Assembly: GCA_964605705.1 (NCBI GenBank) | Contig: CAZSDW010000021.1 | Span: 1-57,509, forward strand | Source: CAZSDW01 sp964605705 | GTDB lineage: Bacteria; Fidelibacterota; UBA2242 | Direction of reading: 5' to 3' | Length of the DNA: 57,509 nt | Shown here: positions 6,037 through 14,596 of the stretch, in pieces | How positions within the stretch are numbered: the first letter of the stretch is position 1 | Layout of the letters: each line of letters begins with the position of its first letter | Translations under genes and position numbers: made by a program | The notes under the pieces: model-generated | The model's database searches: none | What the model saw: only the letters and a program-made list of their open reading frames with translations | What the model was told of the DNA's origin: nothing

Positions 6037-9000
6037 TTAATAGACCTCTTCTGTTGCGGAAACGGTTTCAGCATTTTTATGCTCCTGAAGTTTCATCCGC
6101 TCGAGAACCAGTTTGTAATCGATTGGCATGACCTTGACAAACAGCGGGAAATGGGCTTCCCAGTTATTCATAATGGTCTTTGCCAGGATACTGCCCGTGT
6201 ATTTGATATGCTTATTCAGCATGGAGTGTAAAAGTTCGCGATCCGCCTGATTCCAGACACTTTCCAGGTTGACCATATCCAGATTGCAGCGGGTATCGAA
6301 CAGTTCCGTACGATCATAGACATAGGCGACACCGCCGCTCATTCCGGCGGCGAAATTTTTCCCGGTAGCGCCAATGACAACCACCGTACCGCCGGTCATA
6401 TATTCACAGCCGTGATCCCCGATCCCTTCCACGACGGCTAAGGCACCGCTGTTGCGCACACAAAACCGTTCCCCTGCAATGCCGTTAATATAGACTTCAC
6501 CGCCGGTAGCGCCATAGAGAACAACATTGCCGCAGATGATGTTTTCCTGAGGAAGAAAGGTCGAATTTTTCGGCGGCACTACGATAATGCGTCCGCCAGA
6601 CATACTTTTGCCCAGATAATCATTGACGTCACCATGAACCTTCAGAGTGACGCCCGGGGCGAGAAAGGCGCCGAAACTCTGTCCGGCTGAGCCGTTCAGA
6701 TTGATCCTGATACATTTGTCGGGCAATCCGGCGGCGCCATACTTTTTGACAATTTCACCACTGAGCCGGGCGCCGATGGTCCGGTGAATATTCCGGATCT
6801 GCAGGTCCAGTGTCACTGGTTTTTGTTTTTCCAGGGCGGGCTGGCAGTTTTTCATAATTTCGTTATCCAGATCGCTGACGCCAGCCGGTTCCTGTTTCCT
6901 GGTGCAGTAGCGGACGGTATCTTCATGCAAATAATCGGTGTAGAGAATTCTGGATAGGTCCAGGCGTTTGGCTTTCCAGTGATTCAGGGCGGGTTCGAAA
7001 TCCAGCATTTCAGTTCGACCGACCATCTCATCAATCGTGCGAAAGCCCAGTTCTGCCATGTACTCGCGCATCTCCCGGGCGATGAAGCGCAGAAAGCGTT
7101 CGATGTACTCCGGTTTACCGGTAAAGCGTGACCGCAATCGTGGATCCTGGGTTGCTACTCCGACCGGGCAGGTGTTCAGGTGACATTTGCGCATCATGAC
7201 ACAGCCGAGGGTGATCAGGATCGATGTGCCGAATCCGAATTCTTCCGCGCCCAGCAGGGCGGCGATTACCAGGTCGCGTCCGGTTTTCAATTGTCCGTCG
7301 GTCTGAAGCCTGATTCGGTCGCGGAGTTGATTGGCAATCAGGGATTGCTGAACTTCGGCAAGTCCCAGCTCCCAGGGCAGCCCCGCATGTTTAATTGCTG
7401 TCAGCGGCGAAGCGCCGGTTCCGCCGTCCTGACCGGAAATCAGAACCATATCGGCTTTGCCTTTAGCGACACCCGCGGCGATGGTTCCGACGCCGACTTC
7501 GGACACCAGTTTGACCGAAATCCGGGCTTGCGAATTGATGGTTTTCAGATCAAAAATCAGCTGGGCAAGATCTTCGATGGAATAGATATCGTGATGGGGC
7601 GGGGGAGAGATCAGGGTTACGCCGGGAATAGTATGTCGCACGGCGGCAATTTCCCGACTGACTTTATGACCGGGCAGCTGACCGCCTTCACCGGGTTTGG
7701 CACCCTGTGCCATTTTAATCTGCAGTTCGTCGGCATTGACCAGATACTCAGCTGTGACACCGAATCGCCCTGACGCCACCTGTTTAATGCTGGAGCGCAG
7801 ACTATCGCCGTTTGGCAGCGGCTTGAAACGGGCGGGATCTTCACCACCTTCACCGGAATTGCTCCTGGCTTTCAGGTGGTTCATGGCAATTGCGACTGTT
7901 TCGTGGGCTTCCTTACTGATGGAGCCAAAGGACATAGCCGCCGAGACAAAGCGGGTTACAATAGAATCGACTGGCTCGACTTCATCGATAAGTATGGATT
8001 GACCGGGTTTAAATTTGAACAGGCTCCGTAAGGTATTGTGCTCTTCCGATTTAGCATCGATCAGCCGGGTATATTCTTTGAATATGTTATAATTATCGGT
8101 TCGGGTTGCCAATTGCAGTTTATAGATCGTTTCCGAATTCCAGAAATGTTTTTCACTGTTTTGACGGATCCGATATGCCCCGCCGCTTTCCAGCAGTCTG
8201 GCGGGATTGCCTGTTTCGGGAAATCCGAGACGATGACGGATGATCTGCTCCCGGGCGATTTCATCCAATCCGATACCGCCGATCCGGGATGGGGTTCCGC
8301 TGAAATATTTGTCGATGACTTCCTGGTTAAATCCGACGGCTTCGAAAATCTGGGAGCCGAAAAAACTGTGTACGGTTGAGATTCCCATTCGGCTGAATGT
8401 TTTCAGGAGCCCCTTTTTGACAGCCGTGATGTAAGAGTCCAGGGCTTCTTCCTGGGAAACCGGTTTTTCCAGCAGATTATGCTCAGCCAGATTGCGAATC
8501 GTATAGAGCGCCAGGTAGGGGCAGATCGCGTCGGCGCCGTAGCCAATCAGCAGGGCGAAATGGATCACTTCCCGGGCTTCACCGGTATCAACAATGATAG
8601 CGGTTGCATTGCGCAGACCTTTGCGAATCAGGTAATGATGCAATCCGGAAACCGCCAGCAGGCTCGGAACAGCGACATGGGTTTTATCGATATTTTTATC
8701 CGTTAAAATCAGCACTGACGCGCCGCCGGAGATCGCCTTTTCGGCTTTTTCAAATAATTGCTGTAAGACTGTTTCCAGATTACCGGGATGGTAATCGGCG
8801 GGGAAAAGGGTATCCAGCTCCACGGATTTCAATAATGGCTGGTTGGATTCCCGCATTCTGTGCATGTCGCGAATGGATAGAATCGGATGTGCCAGTTTCA
8901 AACCCCGATACTGGTCGGGTGTCTCTTTCAGGAAGTTGCTTTCACTTCCCAGAAAGCTTTCCAGCGACATGACCAGCTCTTCACGCAGCGGATCAATCGG

Positions 9001-10602
9001 CGGATTGGTCACCTGGGCAAAGCGCTGCATGAAGTAATTAAAAACCAGCTGGGATTGAGATGACAGGACTGCCAGAGGAGTGTCATTACCCATAGACCCG
9101 ATCGCTTCCTGTCCCCGGGTCGCCATGGGACTGAGTAAAATACTGAGCTCCTCGTCGGTATATCCGAAAGCGTGCTGCTTATGTAACAGTTCACTGGATT
9201 CAAGATGGGGTGTCTGGGATGGAGTAAACAGTCCACGCAATTCGATCTGCTTGTCCTTGATCCAGCGCCGATAGGGTTTTTGGCGGGAAATTTTCGCCTT
9301 GATTTCATTGTCCGGGATGACCCGGTTTTGCTGTAAATCGACGAGGAACATTTTACCAGGCTGCAACCTGCCGCGACTGCGAATCTGATTGCCGGCGAAC
9401 TCCAGTACGCCGGATTCCGATGCCATGACAATGCAGCCGTCTTTAGTGATGGTATAGCGACTGGGACGCAGTCCATTGCGATCCAGCGTTCCGCCGATGT
9501 AGCGTCCATCGGAAAATACCAGTGACGCCGGACCATCCCAGGGCTCCATAATGGAAGAGTGAAATTCGTAAAATGCCCGTTTGTCTTCACTCATTTGGAT
9601 ACGTGGACCATAGGCTTCCGGGACCATCATCATCATGGCATGCGGTAGAGAACGTCCCGCCAGTACGAGCAGCTCCAGGACGTTATCAAAAATTGCCGAA
9701 TCGCTGCCATCTTCGACAATGATCGGTTTAAGTTTTTCAATATCGTTCCCGAAAACAGGAGAAGCCATGGACACTTCCCGCGCTTTCATGCGGAAAATGT
9801 TGCCCTGCAAGGTGTTGATTTCACCGTTATGCGCCAGGAAGCGAAAGGGTTGCGCCAAGTTCCAGCTGGGCAGGGTGTTGGTACTGAAACGCTGGTGCAG
9901 CAGGGCGAAAGCGCTTGTCAGATTTTGCTGGGTCAGATCGGGATAGTAAGCCGGTATCTGGGTGCCGGTCAGTAAGCCTTTGTAAACGATAATCCGACTG
10001 GACATGGTGACGATATAGAACTGGCTGGTGTCTTCCTGCCAGCTGCCGATCTCTTTCTCAGTCAGCCGCCGGATGACATATAATTTTTGTTCAAATCGGT
10101 TAGACGGTATTTTTCCAATTCCGATGAATATCTGTTTACAGATCGGTTCAGTCGATTTTGCCAGAAATCCCAGATGTGAGTTGGTGGTTGGTACGTTCCG
10201 CCATCCGAGAACTTCACTGCCCTCAGATTCGATGATCTGTTCCAGTGTTTTGCCGCAGCTGTCAGCGAGTTTTTCATCGGAAGGTAAGAACAGCATTCCG
10301 ACGGCATATTTGCCCCGTGGCGGTAAGTTGATATTCGTGCAATTATCTCTGAGAAACTGATCGGGTATCTGCAGAAGCAAACCGGCTCCGTCACCGGTGC
10401 TTTTATCACCGCCAACAGCACCGCGATGTTCGAGATTAACGAGAATCTGGATACCATTTTTGACGATTGTATGTTTGGGAACTCCATCGAGATCTGCGAC
10501 AAAGCCGACTCCGCAGCTGTCGTGTTCATATCGGGGATCATATAAACCCTGAGAGTAAATTGTACCATTGGCAGCTCGCCTGAATGATCCGCCTTGAGTC
10601 AT
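6037..10602 (-). CDS. gltB: Glutamate synthase large subunit
   Basis: Catalytic subunit of ammonia assimilation with GlnA. The 1521-residue length matches bacterial GltB. The N-terminal glutaminase nucleophile is C30 in HDSCGVGFV, so a 29-residue propeptide is probably removed. Glutaminase features (HQRFSTNTLPSW, AHNGEINT) follow. The FMN/synthase domain includes SGEGGEDPARF, GAKPGEGGQLPGHKV and the GQDGGTGASPL segment, followed by the 3Fe-4S cysteines in CVMMRKCHLNTCPVG. The C-terminal GXGXG beta-helix runs to about residue 1450. RBS AAGGA lies 7 bases before ATG, and a sigma70-like promoter is about 75 bases upstream. First gene of gltBD; all key residues are intact. Confidence 0.97.
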   Translation of the reverse strand: MTQGGSFRRAANGTIYSQGLYDPRYEHDSCGVGFVADLDGVPKHTIVKNGIQILVNLEHRGAVGGDKSTGDGAGLLLQIPDQFLRDNCTNINLPPRGKYAVGMLFLPSDEKLADSCGKTLEQIIESEGSEVLGWRNVPTTNSHLGFLAKSTEPICKQIFIGIGKIPSNRFEQKLYVIRRLTEKEIGSWQEDTSQFYIVTMSSRIIVYKGLLTGTQIPAYYPDLTQQNLTSAFALLHQRFSTNTLPSWNLAQPFRFLAHNGEINTLQGNIFRMKAREVSMASPVFGNDIEKLKPIIVEDGSDSAIFDNVLELLVLAGRSLPHAMMMMVPEAYGPRIQMSEDKRAFYEFHSSIMEPWDGPASLVFSDGRYIGGTLDRNGLRPSRYTITKDGCIVMASESGVLEFAGNQIRSRGRLQPGKMFLVDLQQNRVIPDNEIKAKISRQKPYRRWIKDKQIELRGLFTPSQTPHLESSELLHKQHAFGYTDEELSILLSPMATRGQEAIGSMGNDTPLAVLSSQSQLVFNYFMQRFAQVTNPPIDPLREELVMSLESFLGSESNFLKETPDQYRGLKLAHPILSIRDMHRMRESNQPLLKSVELDTLFPADYHPGNLETVLQQLFEKAEKAISGGASVLILTDKNIDKTHVAVPSLLAVSGLHHYLIRKGLRNATAIIVDTGEAREVIHFALLIGYGADAICPYLALYTIRNLAEHNLLEKPVSQEEALDSYITAVKKGLLKTFSRMGISTVHSFFGSQIFEAVGFNQEVIDKYFSGTPSRIGGIGLDEIAREQIIRHRLGFPETGNPARLLESGGAYRIRQNSEKHFWNSETIYKLQLATRTDNYNIFKEYTRLIDAKSEEHNTLRSLFKFKPGQSILIDEVEPVDSIVTRFVSAAMSFGSISKEAHETVAIAMNHLKARSNSGEGGEDPARFKPLPNGDSLRSSIKQVASGRFGVTAEYLVNADELQIKMAQGAKPGEGGQLPGHKVSREIAAVRHTIPGVTLISPPPHHDIYSIEDLAQLIFDLKTINSQARISVKLVSEVGVGTIAAGVAKGKADMVLISGQDGGTGASPLTAIKHAGLPWELGLAEVQQSLIANQLRDRIRLQTDGQLKTGRDLVIAALLGAEEFGFGTSILITLGCVMMRKCHLNTCPVGVATQDPRLRSRFTGKPEYIERFLRFIAREMREYMAELGFRTIDEMVGRTEMLDFEPALNHWKAKRLDLSRILYTDYLHEDTVRYCTRKQEPAGVSDLDNEIMKNCQPALEKQKPVTLDLQIRNIHRTIGARLSGEIVKKYGAAGLPDKCIRINLNGSAGQSFGAFLAPGVTLKVHGDVNDYLGKSMSGGRIIVVPPKNSTFLPQENIICGNVVLYGATGGEVYINGIAGERFCVRNSGALAVVEGIGDHGCEYMTGGTVVVIGATGKNFAAGMSGGVAYVYDRTELFDTRCNLDMVNLESVWNQADRELLHSMLNKHIKYTGSILAKTIMNNWEAHFPLFVKVMPIDYKLVLERMKLQEHKNAETVSATEEVY

Positions 10603-10676
10603 TGTTTAATCCTTAGAATTCGTGTCTATTAAAGCTGTAAATTTATAGAAGAAATAATATTCTTCAGAACAATGGA

Positions 10677-10705
10677 AAAGTAAAGATTTGTTTTCTTTTT
10701 GTCAA
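10677..10705 (-). promoter_or_regulatory. Sigma70-like promoter of gltBD
   Basis: On the minus strand TTGACA (10705-10700), 17 bases, then TACTTT (10682-10677). The -35 is perfect and the -10 keeps T1, A2 and T6. It lies about 75 bases upstream of the gltB start. Confidence 0.55.
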
Positions 10706-10953
10706 ATATTTTCTGCAAATACCTGGTTTATCAGTGGTATATTTTAATGTTCCGGACAATAAAAAGAAATATATGAAGATTAATAGATAATAAACTTAAT
10801 TATGTAAGGATTAAGACTTTTTACGGCAAGTTTAAAATAATCGATAATTGTGAAAAATATAATTTTGATGCAATGGGACAATGATTTAAAAAATTGATAG
10901 TGTAATCATTCCAATTGTTGGAATATCTGTCCCAAAATTTTCCTTGGACTGTT
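10706..10953. other. Intergenic region with nested inverted repeats
   Basis: Part of the 351-base gene-free stretch between gltB and the phosphatase gene. A perfect hairpin ATTCCAA-TTG-TTGGAAT lies at 10908-10924, inside an outer pair TGGGACA (10874-10880) and TGTCCCA (10928-10934). On the minus strand this follows the phosphatase stop and is succeeded by a TTTTTT run (10887-10892), so it may be its terminator. No ORF was seen. Confidence 0.4.
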
Positions 10954-12273
10954 TTACTTAGAAGATTCGGTAGTAGATTTATAGGTACGCTCCGGCGTTC
11001 CGGGATTTTTATCGATGAATGTATTGGGACCGTTGTCATTTTTTAGCAGTTGAAACTCATCGTATAATTCGCCGGTCAGGGTATATGCCGTAAAGCTGAG
11101 GCGCTTTTCTTCAACAGTGATAATATGGTAAAGCTGGGTATTTTCGGCGGCGCGATCCATCCAGTGATCTTCATTTAAATCATAAAGTTTTGGCCCGCTG
11201 ACGGATACGACGTACACCGGACCGGTGAAAGGTTCTTCAATGCCCGCAATCGGACGGACATTGTGTCCCCGGGCATAAGTATGATCGTGACCATTTAAAA
11301 CGAGATCAACGGAATAATTTTCAAAAATGGATTCCCAGGCGTCACGGATTCGCTTTTCGTTTCGTCCGCGGGTACCGCTGTAGAGCGGATGGTGAAAACA
11401 GGCGATTGTCCAGTTGTTTGGATTATTCTCTAATACTGTCTTCAGCCAGTCAGCCTGTTTTTCCAGCTCCTGCATGGAGTTCAGCACAATCAGTCGTAAT
11501 CCTTGAAGGTCGATATAATAGTTGGTTTCCGGCAGCTCTTTGATGCCATTTAACGGGAGCGTGAACTGGAGGCGCCAGAGCGGGCTTATGATTCGTTCGT
11601 CGTTATCGCCGTAGTTGTATTCATGATTGCCATTTGCCGGGACGATGGGAACCACTCCATCGATCCAGCCAGCTGCGGCAAACCAGCTGCTCCACTCATG
11701 ATAAGATCTGGCATGATCGACCAGATCGCCGCCGTGCAAGATAAAGCGGGCATCGGGAGCGGCACTGTAAGCCGTTCGAATAGCATTTGACCACATGGAC
11801 AGAAGATGGGTCTGTCCGTCGCCCAGATAGATAAATCTGAAAGGCTCAGCCGTCTCTGAAACAGTTCTGAAACGGAACCATTCGCTCCAGTTTTCATCGG
11901 ATCCAACCCGATAAAAATATTGGGTACCGGGTTTTAAATCTGTAAATGTAACGGAATGATAGTTCGCTGAATAATCTTCAATTGTCAATATTTCATCAGA
12001 AGCGGGAACCCGGATTGCAGAGTCAGTATATGCGGGGGAAGTAAAGGCTTTGGAAATCTCTGCCCATGATGTTGTGACAGTCGTATCAGTGCGCCAGGTG
12101 ACGGATTGAGTGGTAGCCGGATCATCGCTCCAGGTCAAGATGACATGATCGGGCACTTTTGTGGGGAATGGGTCATGCGCCGCGCGGGTCCAGCCACCCT
12201 CGATAGACAGGTAAAAACCACTAATGATTATGGCTATGGACAGTACGGAAATTTTTGCTTTTTTTAAGTTCAT
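10954..12273 (-). CDS. Secreted metallophosphoesterase, purple acid phosphatase type
   Basis: A 439-residue exported hydrolase of phosphate esters. An N-terminal hydrophobic segment (about residues 8-24) is a signal peptide or anchor. Residues about 40-150 form the fibronectin-like domain typical of purple acid phosphatases (ILTWSDDPATTQSVTWRT... LKPGTQYFYRVGSD). The metallophosphoesterase core then shows GDG, HGGDLVDHA, ANGNHEY, ACFHHPLY and a terminal NGHDHTYARG: the full set of metal-ligand motifs. RBS AAGGA precedes ATG at 12273. It lies 64 bases after the amidase-like gene on the same strand. The natural substrate is unknown; the family often scavenges phosphate from organic esters. Confidence 0.9.
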   Translation of the reverse strand: MNLKKAKISVLSIAIIISGFYLSIEGGWTRAAHDPFPTKVPDHVILTWSDDPATTQSVTWRTDTTVTTSWAEISKAFTSPAYTDSAIRVPASDEILTIEDYSANYHSVTFTDLKPGTQYFYRVGSDENWSEWFRFRTVSETAEPFRFIYLGDGQTHLLSMWSNAIRTAYSAAPDARFILHGGDLVDHARSYHEWSSWFAAAGWIDGVVPIVPANGNHEYNYGDNDERIISPLWRLQFTLPLNGIKELPETNYYIDLQGLRLIVLNSMQELEKQADWLKTVLENNPNNWTIACFHHPLYSGTRGRNEKRIRDAWESIFENYSVDLVLNGHDHTYARGHNVRPIAGIEEPFTGPVYVVSVSGPKLYDLNEDHWMDRAAENTQLYHIITVEEKRLSFTAYTLTGELYDEFQLLKNDNGPNTFIDKNPGTPERTYKSTTESSK

Positions 12274-12337
12274 GATATATCCTTCATTGGTCTGTTAAGT
12301 GATTTCCTAATCCGCCAGTGATGATCACGGAAATTCA

Positions 12338-12946
12338 TTATTTTGGAAGCTGCTCCTGAACCCGGGCTTGAAGCGTGCCATTATCCAGATATTGAAAGAG
12401 ATTCTTGCCCGCCGCTGATGCTGTCGTATAGGCGTTTAAGCTCTGAATATTATAGAGCGCGACATGATATTCCCCGACCAGAAATGCGGTCAGTTCGATC
12501 AGGGCTTTCATCTGGGACTGGTTTAGAAAATTGGTTTCATAATTTCCCAGTACACAAATGAGGATATGACCGCTGGGATCAAAGCCATTTATGGATTGCA
12601 TGGTGAGGTAAACCGGTTGGGCTTCGTAAATATGACCATCGGCATCAATCAGGAAGTGATAAGAAATATTCGACGATGGTCGGGATTTGGATTGTGAATC
12701 ATTAAAATGGGTGACAGGATCACCGCCCATAGACAAATCTATCCCGCTTTGACATATTGTGATTTTTTGAATGGTGTGTTTTTCAAGGGATTTTGGAGAT
12801 GATTTGAAGCCCCAATTTTGACGAGATCGAATTCCGAGGTTTTCCGGATAGACGATTTCTGAAGTTTTAGAATCTTTTTCAGGGGGAACAGCACAGGAGG
12901 CGAAAATCAGGATAACTCCCAATACCTGAAAAATCCGGGCATTCAT
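12338..12946 (-). CDS. Amidase_2/PGRP-fold lipoprotein, probably catalytically degenerate
   Basis: A 202-residue protein with lipobox FASC (cysteine at about residue 18), hence probably an outer- or periplasm-facing lipoprotein. The body follows the N-acetylmuramoyl-L-alanine amidase/PGRP fold (QNWGF near the start, YHFLIDADGHIYEAQP in the middle, ILICVLGNYE, and a C-terminal AAGKNLFQYL resembling the ..T.CPGKNL end). The zinc ligands expected in that fold appear lost: ITICQSG stands where I.IHHT is usual, NAYTTASAAG stands where H...T.CPG is usual. I infer a peptidoglycan-binding or scaffolding role rather than hydrolysis. RBS GGAG lies about 9 bases before ATG. Confidence 0.7.
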   Translation of the reverse strand: MNARIFQVLGVILIFASCAVPPEKDSKTSEIVYPENLGIRSRQNWGFKSSPKSLEKHTIQKITICQSGIDLSMGGDPVTHFNDSQSKSRPSSNISYHFLIDADGHIYEAQPVYLTMQSINGFDPSGHILICVLGNYETNFLNQSQMKALIELTAFLVGEYHVALYNIQSLNAYTTASAAGKNLFQYLDNGTLQARVQEQLPK

Positions 12947-13104
12947 GGCGTTTTCTCCAAATTAGTACCAGGCAAAATTAGTAAATTCATAGCTGGTATC
13001 CAAATTTATAATGAACTTCACTATCAAATTGATCATTGCGGAATTTGCGCCAAAAAGTTCCTGATCTGAAGAAAATTACCCAAATAATATTTCATAAAAA
13101 ACAA

Positions 13105-13133
13105 TTGACAAAAATACGATAATTCTCTAATAT
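13105..13133 (+). promoter_or_regulatory. Consensus sigma70-like promoter
   Basis: TTGACA at 13105-13110, a 17-base spacer, TAATAT at 13128-13133. It lies about 50 bases upstream of the TTG start at 13181 and reads toward that gene. Confidence 0.7.
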
Positions 13134-13180
13134 CCACCATAAATGACTCACAGTAGCAATACATACAAGGAGGTTGAATT

Positions 13181-13603
13181 TTGAGAAATACGAATCTGAG
13201 GTTAGCGAGCACGATCATAACCATTTTACTCATTTTCACGGTAACTGTTTCTGCAAGTTCGAGCTACTATTCTTCTGTTCAGCAGATTTGTTCAGCCTAC
13301 CAGATATCGCTGGATTATGATCGCATGAACCTGCGCACACTGGACGATGGAACCCAGGAATTGACCATGAACATCCAGAGCGCCAGAAATCAGTTTGATC
13401 GGGTAATGCTGATTGGCTTTTATGCCGCCGGGAAGGCGATGGTTTATCACAAGGAGCCGATTCAAAAAGTGACGGTGATAATCAGTATCGCGTATAAAGG
13501 AGTCGAGAATATTGTAGCGGTCGCGAGCACAGAAAACATTATGAAATTTGTCAATGGTGAGATAACGTCGTCGGAATTTGTGCGCAAAATTAAATTTGAA
13601 TAA
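13181..13603 (+). CDS. Small exported protein, unknown function
   Basis: A 140-residue protein with an N-terminal signal peptide (MRNTNLRLASTIITILLIF..VSASSSYY, cut probably after the ASA). The mature part alternates strands and helices, ends IKFE, and matches no family I recognise. The start is TTG at 13181, supported by AAGGAGG 8 bases upstream and a consensus promoter; the next in-frame ATG is deep in the protein. It is followed 24 bases later by a small membrane protein with its own AGGAGG site, then a strong terminator, so the two form an operon. Confidence 0.7.
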   Translation: MRNTNLRLASTIITILLIFTVTVSASSSYYSSVQQICSAYQISLDYDRMNLRTLDDGTQELTMNIQSARNQFDRVMLIGFYAAGKAMVYHKEPIQKVTVIISIAYKGVENIVAVASTENIMKFVNGEITSSEFVRKIKFE

Positions 13604-13627
13604 AATATAACAATCAAGGAGGAATTC

Positions 13628-13861
13628 ATGGATCCTTTTTCATGGTCTTATACGTTAATGATGTATCTAAGGGGAATTGGCTGGGCAATCGTTGCGTCGC
13701 TGGGCTTTTCATTTGGTGTTGGTTTAGCGATTAAAGTTTTTGACTGGCTGTCAACTTCGATTGATGAATGGGAAGAGATAAAAAATGGGAATATTGGTGT
13801 TGCACTCATCATTGTCTCCCTCATTCTGATGGTCGGACTTTTAGTCCATAAAGTCATATAG
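13628..13861 (+). CDS. Small membrane protein, two transmembrane segments
   Basis: A 77-residue protein with hydrophobic segments at about residues 14-36 (GWAIVASLGFSFGVGLAIKVF) and 53-74 (GVALIIVSLILMVGLLV), joined by an acidic loop (STSIDEWEEIKNG). Hydrophobic helix, short polar loop, helix is also the layout of small DUF350-like membrane proteins, but I cannot confirm that family. RBS AAGGAGG precedes ATG by 6 bases. It shares an operon with the exported protein upstream, and a hairpin terminator follows 26 bases after its stop. Confidence 0.7.
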   Translation: MDPFSWSYTLMMYLRGIGWAIVASLGFSFGVGLAIKVFDWLSTSIDEWEEIKNGNIGVALIIVSLILMVGLLVHKVI

Positions 13862-13886
13862 TTAACGTTATTTAAAGCGCATTTGC

Positions 13887-13920
13887 GGGAAATCCCGGGA
13901 TTTACGGGATTTCCCGTTTC
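13887..13920 (+). terminator. Strong hairpin terminator
   Basis: GGGAAATCCCG (13887-13897) and CGGGATTTCCC (13905-13915) are exact reverse complements with a 7-base loop, followed by GTTTC. It closes the two-gene operon 13181-13861. Confidence 0.65.
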
Positions 13921-14020
13921 TGTTGTGACTGACAGATGCGGCGCCACGAGTCTGAAATTTTGAGGGTTGATTTCAGTAGAAAAATAATGTATATTCAATT
14001 CACTAAACGGGACAAATGCC

Positions 14021-14224
14021 ATGAAAAAAGCAGATTTAAACGAAGATCAAAATATTAATCGTCGTAACTTTCTGAAAAAGATCACCCTGACCGCGGTTTT
14101 TACCGTACCAACGATTACATCTTTTCAATTGTTGGCTAAGGGAGGCGGTAAATCCGATTGGACTGCCCACGGTCATGGAAACAGGAACAGTGCTCCACTG
14201 CCACCACCACCTCCGGGTAGTTAG
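14021..14224 (+). CDS. Small protein with twin-arginine signal and proline-rich tail
   Basis: A 67-residue protein. Residues 14-20 (RRNFLKK) are a textbook Tat signal motif, followed by a hydrophobic stretch (ITLTAVFTVPTITSF). The rest is a short glycine/histidine-rich segment (GGGKSDWTAHGHGNRN) ending APLPPPPPGS. Either it is exported by Tat as a peptide of about 30 residues, or the hydrophobic part anchors it. Small Tat-signal proteins of this size occur in many bacteria without known function; a secreted-peptide precursor is possible but unproven. It has no strong RBS (CGGGACAAATGCCATG). TatC is encoded at 44730-45509 in the same window. A hairpin follows 31 bases after the stop. Confidence 0.65.
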   Translation: MKKADLNEDQNINRRNFLKKITLTAVFTVPTITSFQLLAKGGGKSDWTAHGHGNRNSAPLPPPPPGS

Positions 14225-14254
14225 ATATAGAATCAACAGTTCTGATCAAAATTT

Positions 14255-14288
14255 AACCTCTCTCGGTTTTTTCCAGGAGAGGTTTTCA
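14255..14288 (+). terminator. Hairpin terminator
   Basis: AACCTCTC (14255-14262) pairs with GAGAGGTT (14277-14284) around a 14-base loop, followed by TTTCATTT. It lies 31 bases after the Tat-signal gene. Confidence 0.6.
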
Positions 14289-14596
14289 TTTACAGAGACC
14301 TTTGAAAAACCTATACTTTTTCAAGAAGTACCAAAATTCAATTTACTAATCTCAAATAATTCGCAAATCACTCCATAAGAATCTCTCTGAGACAATAGAC
14401 GAATAACCAAACAGAGATAGAAAAACGGGGAGTTTTGGTCATTGACATTTATTTGTTATTTGTTCTGGAGGTCCGAAGGTCACAATGGACTCCGCATTGG
14501 TGGAGACTCATTGGGAGAACTTCTCTGGCAGTGAGTGTATTTTGGAATTTATTTTTAAGAGTTTTGCAAAGAACTCTTATAAAGAATTGCCGGGGA
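14289..14596. other. Gene-free stretch with one inverted repeat
   Basis: No ORF of interest. TAAGAGTT (14556-14563) and AACTCTTA (14572-14579) form an 8-bp hairpin just downstream of the thyX stop on the minus strand; without a T-run on either strand its role as terminator is uncertain. Confidence 0.4.

Noticed and set aside
7180..7773. 197-codon open frame opposite gltB
   Set aside because: Antisense to the conserved synthase domain; no motif.
12947..13104. tRNA or other RNA genes in intergenic spaces
   Set aside because: I looked through the larger gaps for TYC-loop-like GGTTCGANTC patterns and paired arms and found none convincing.
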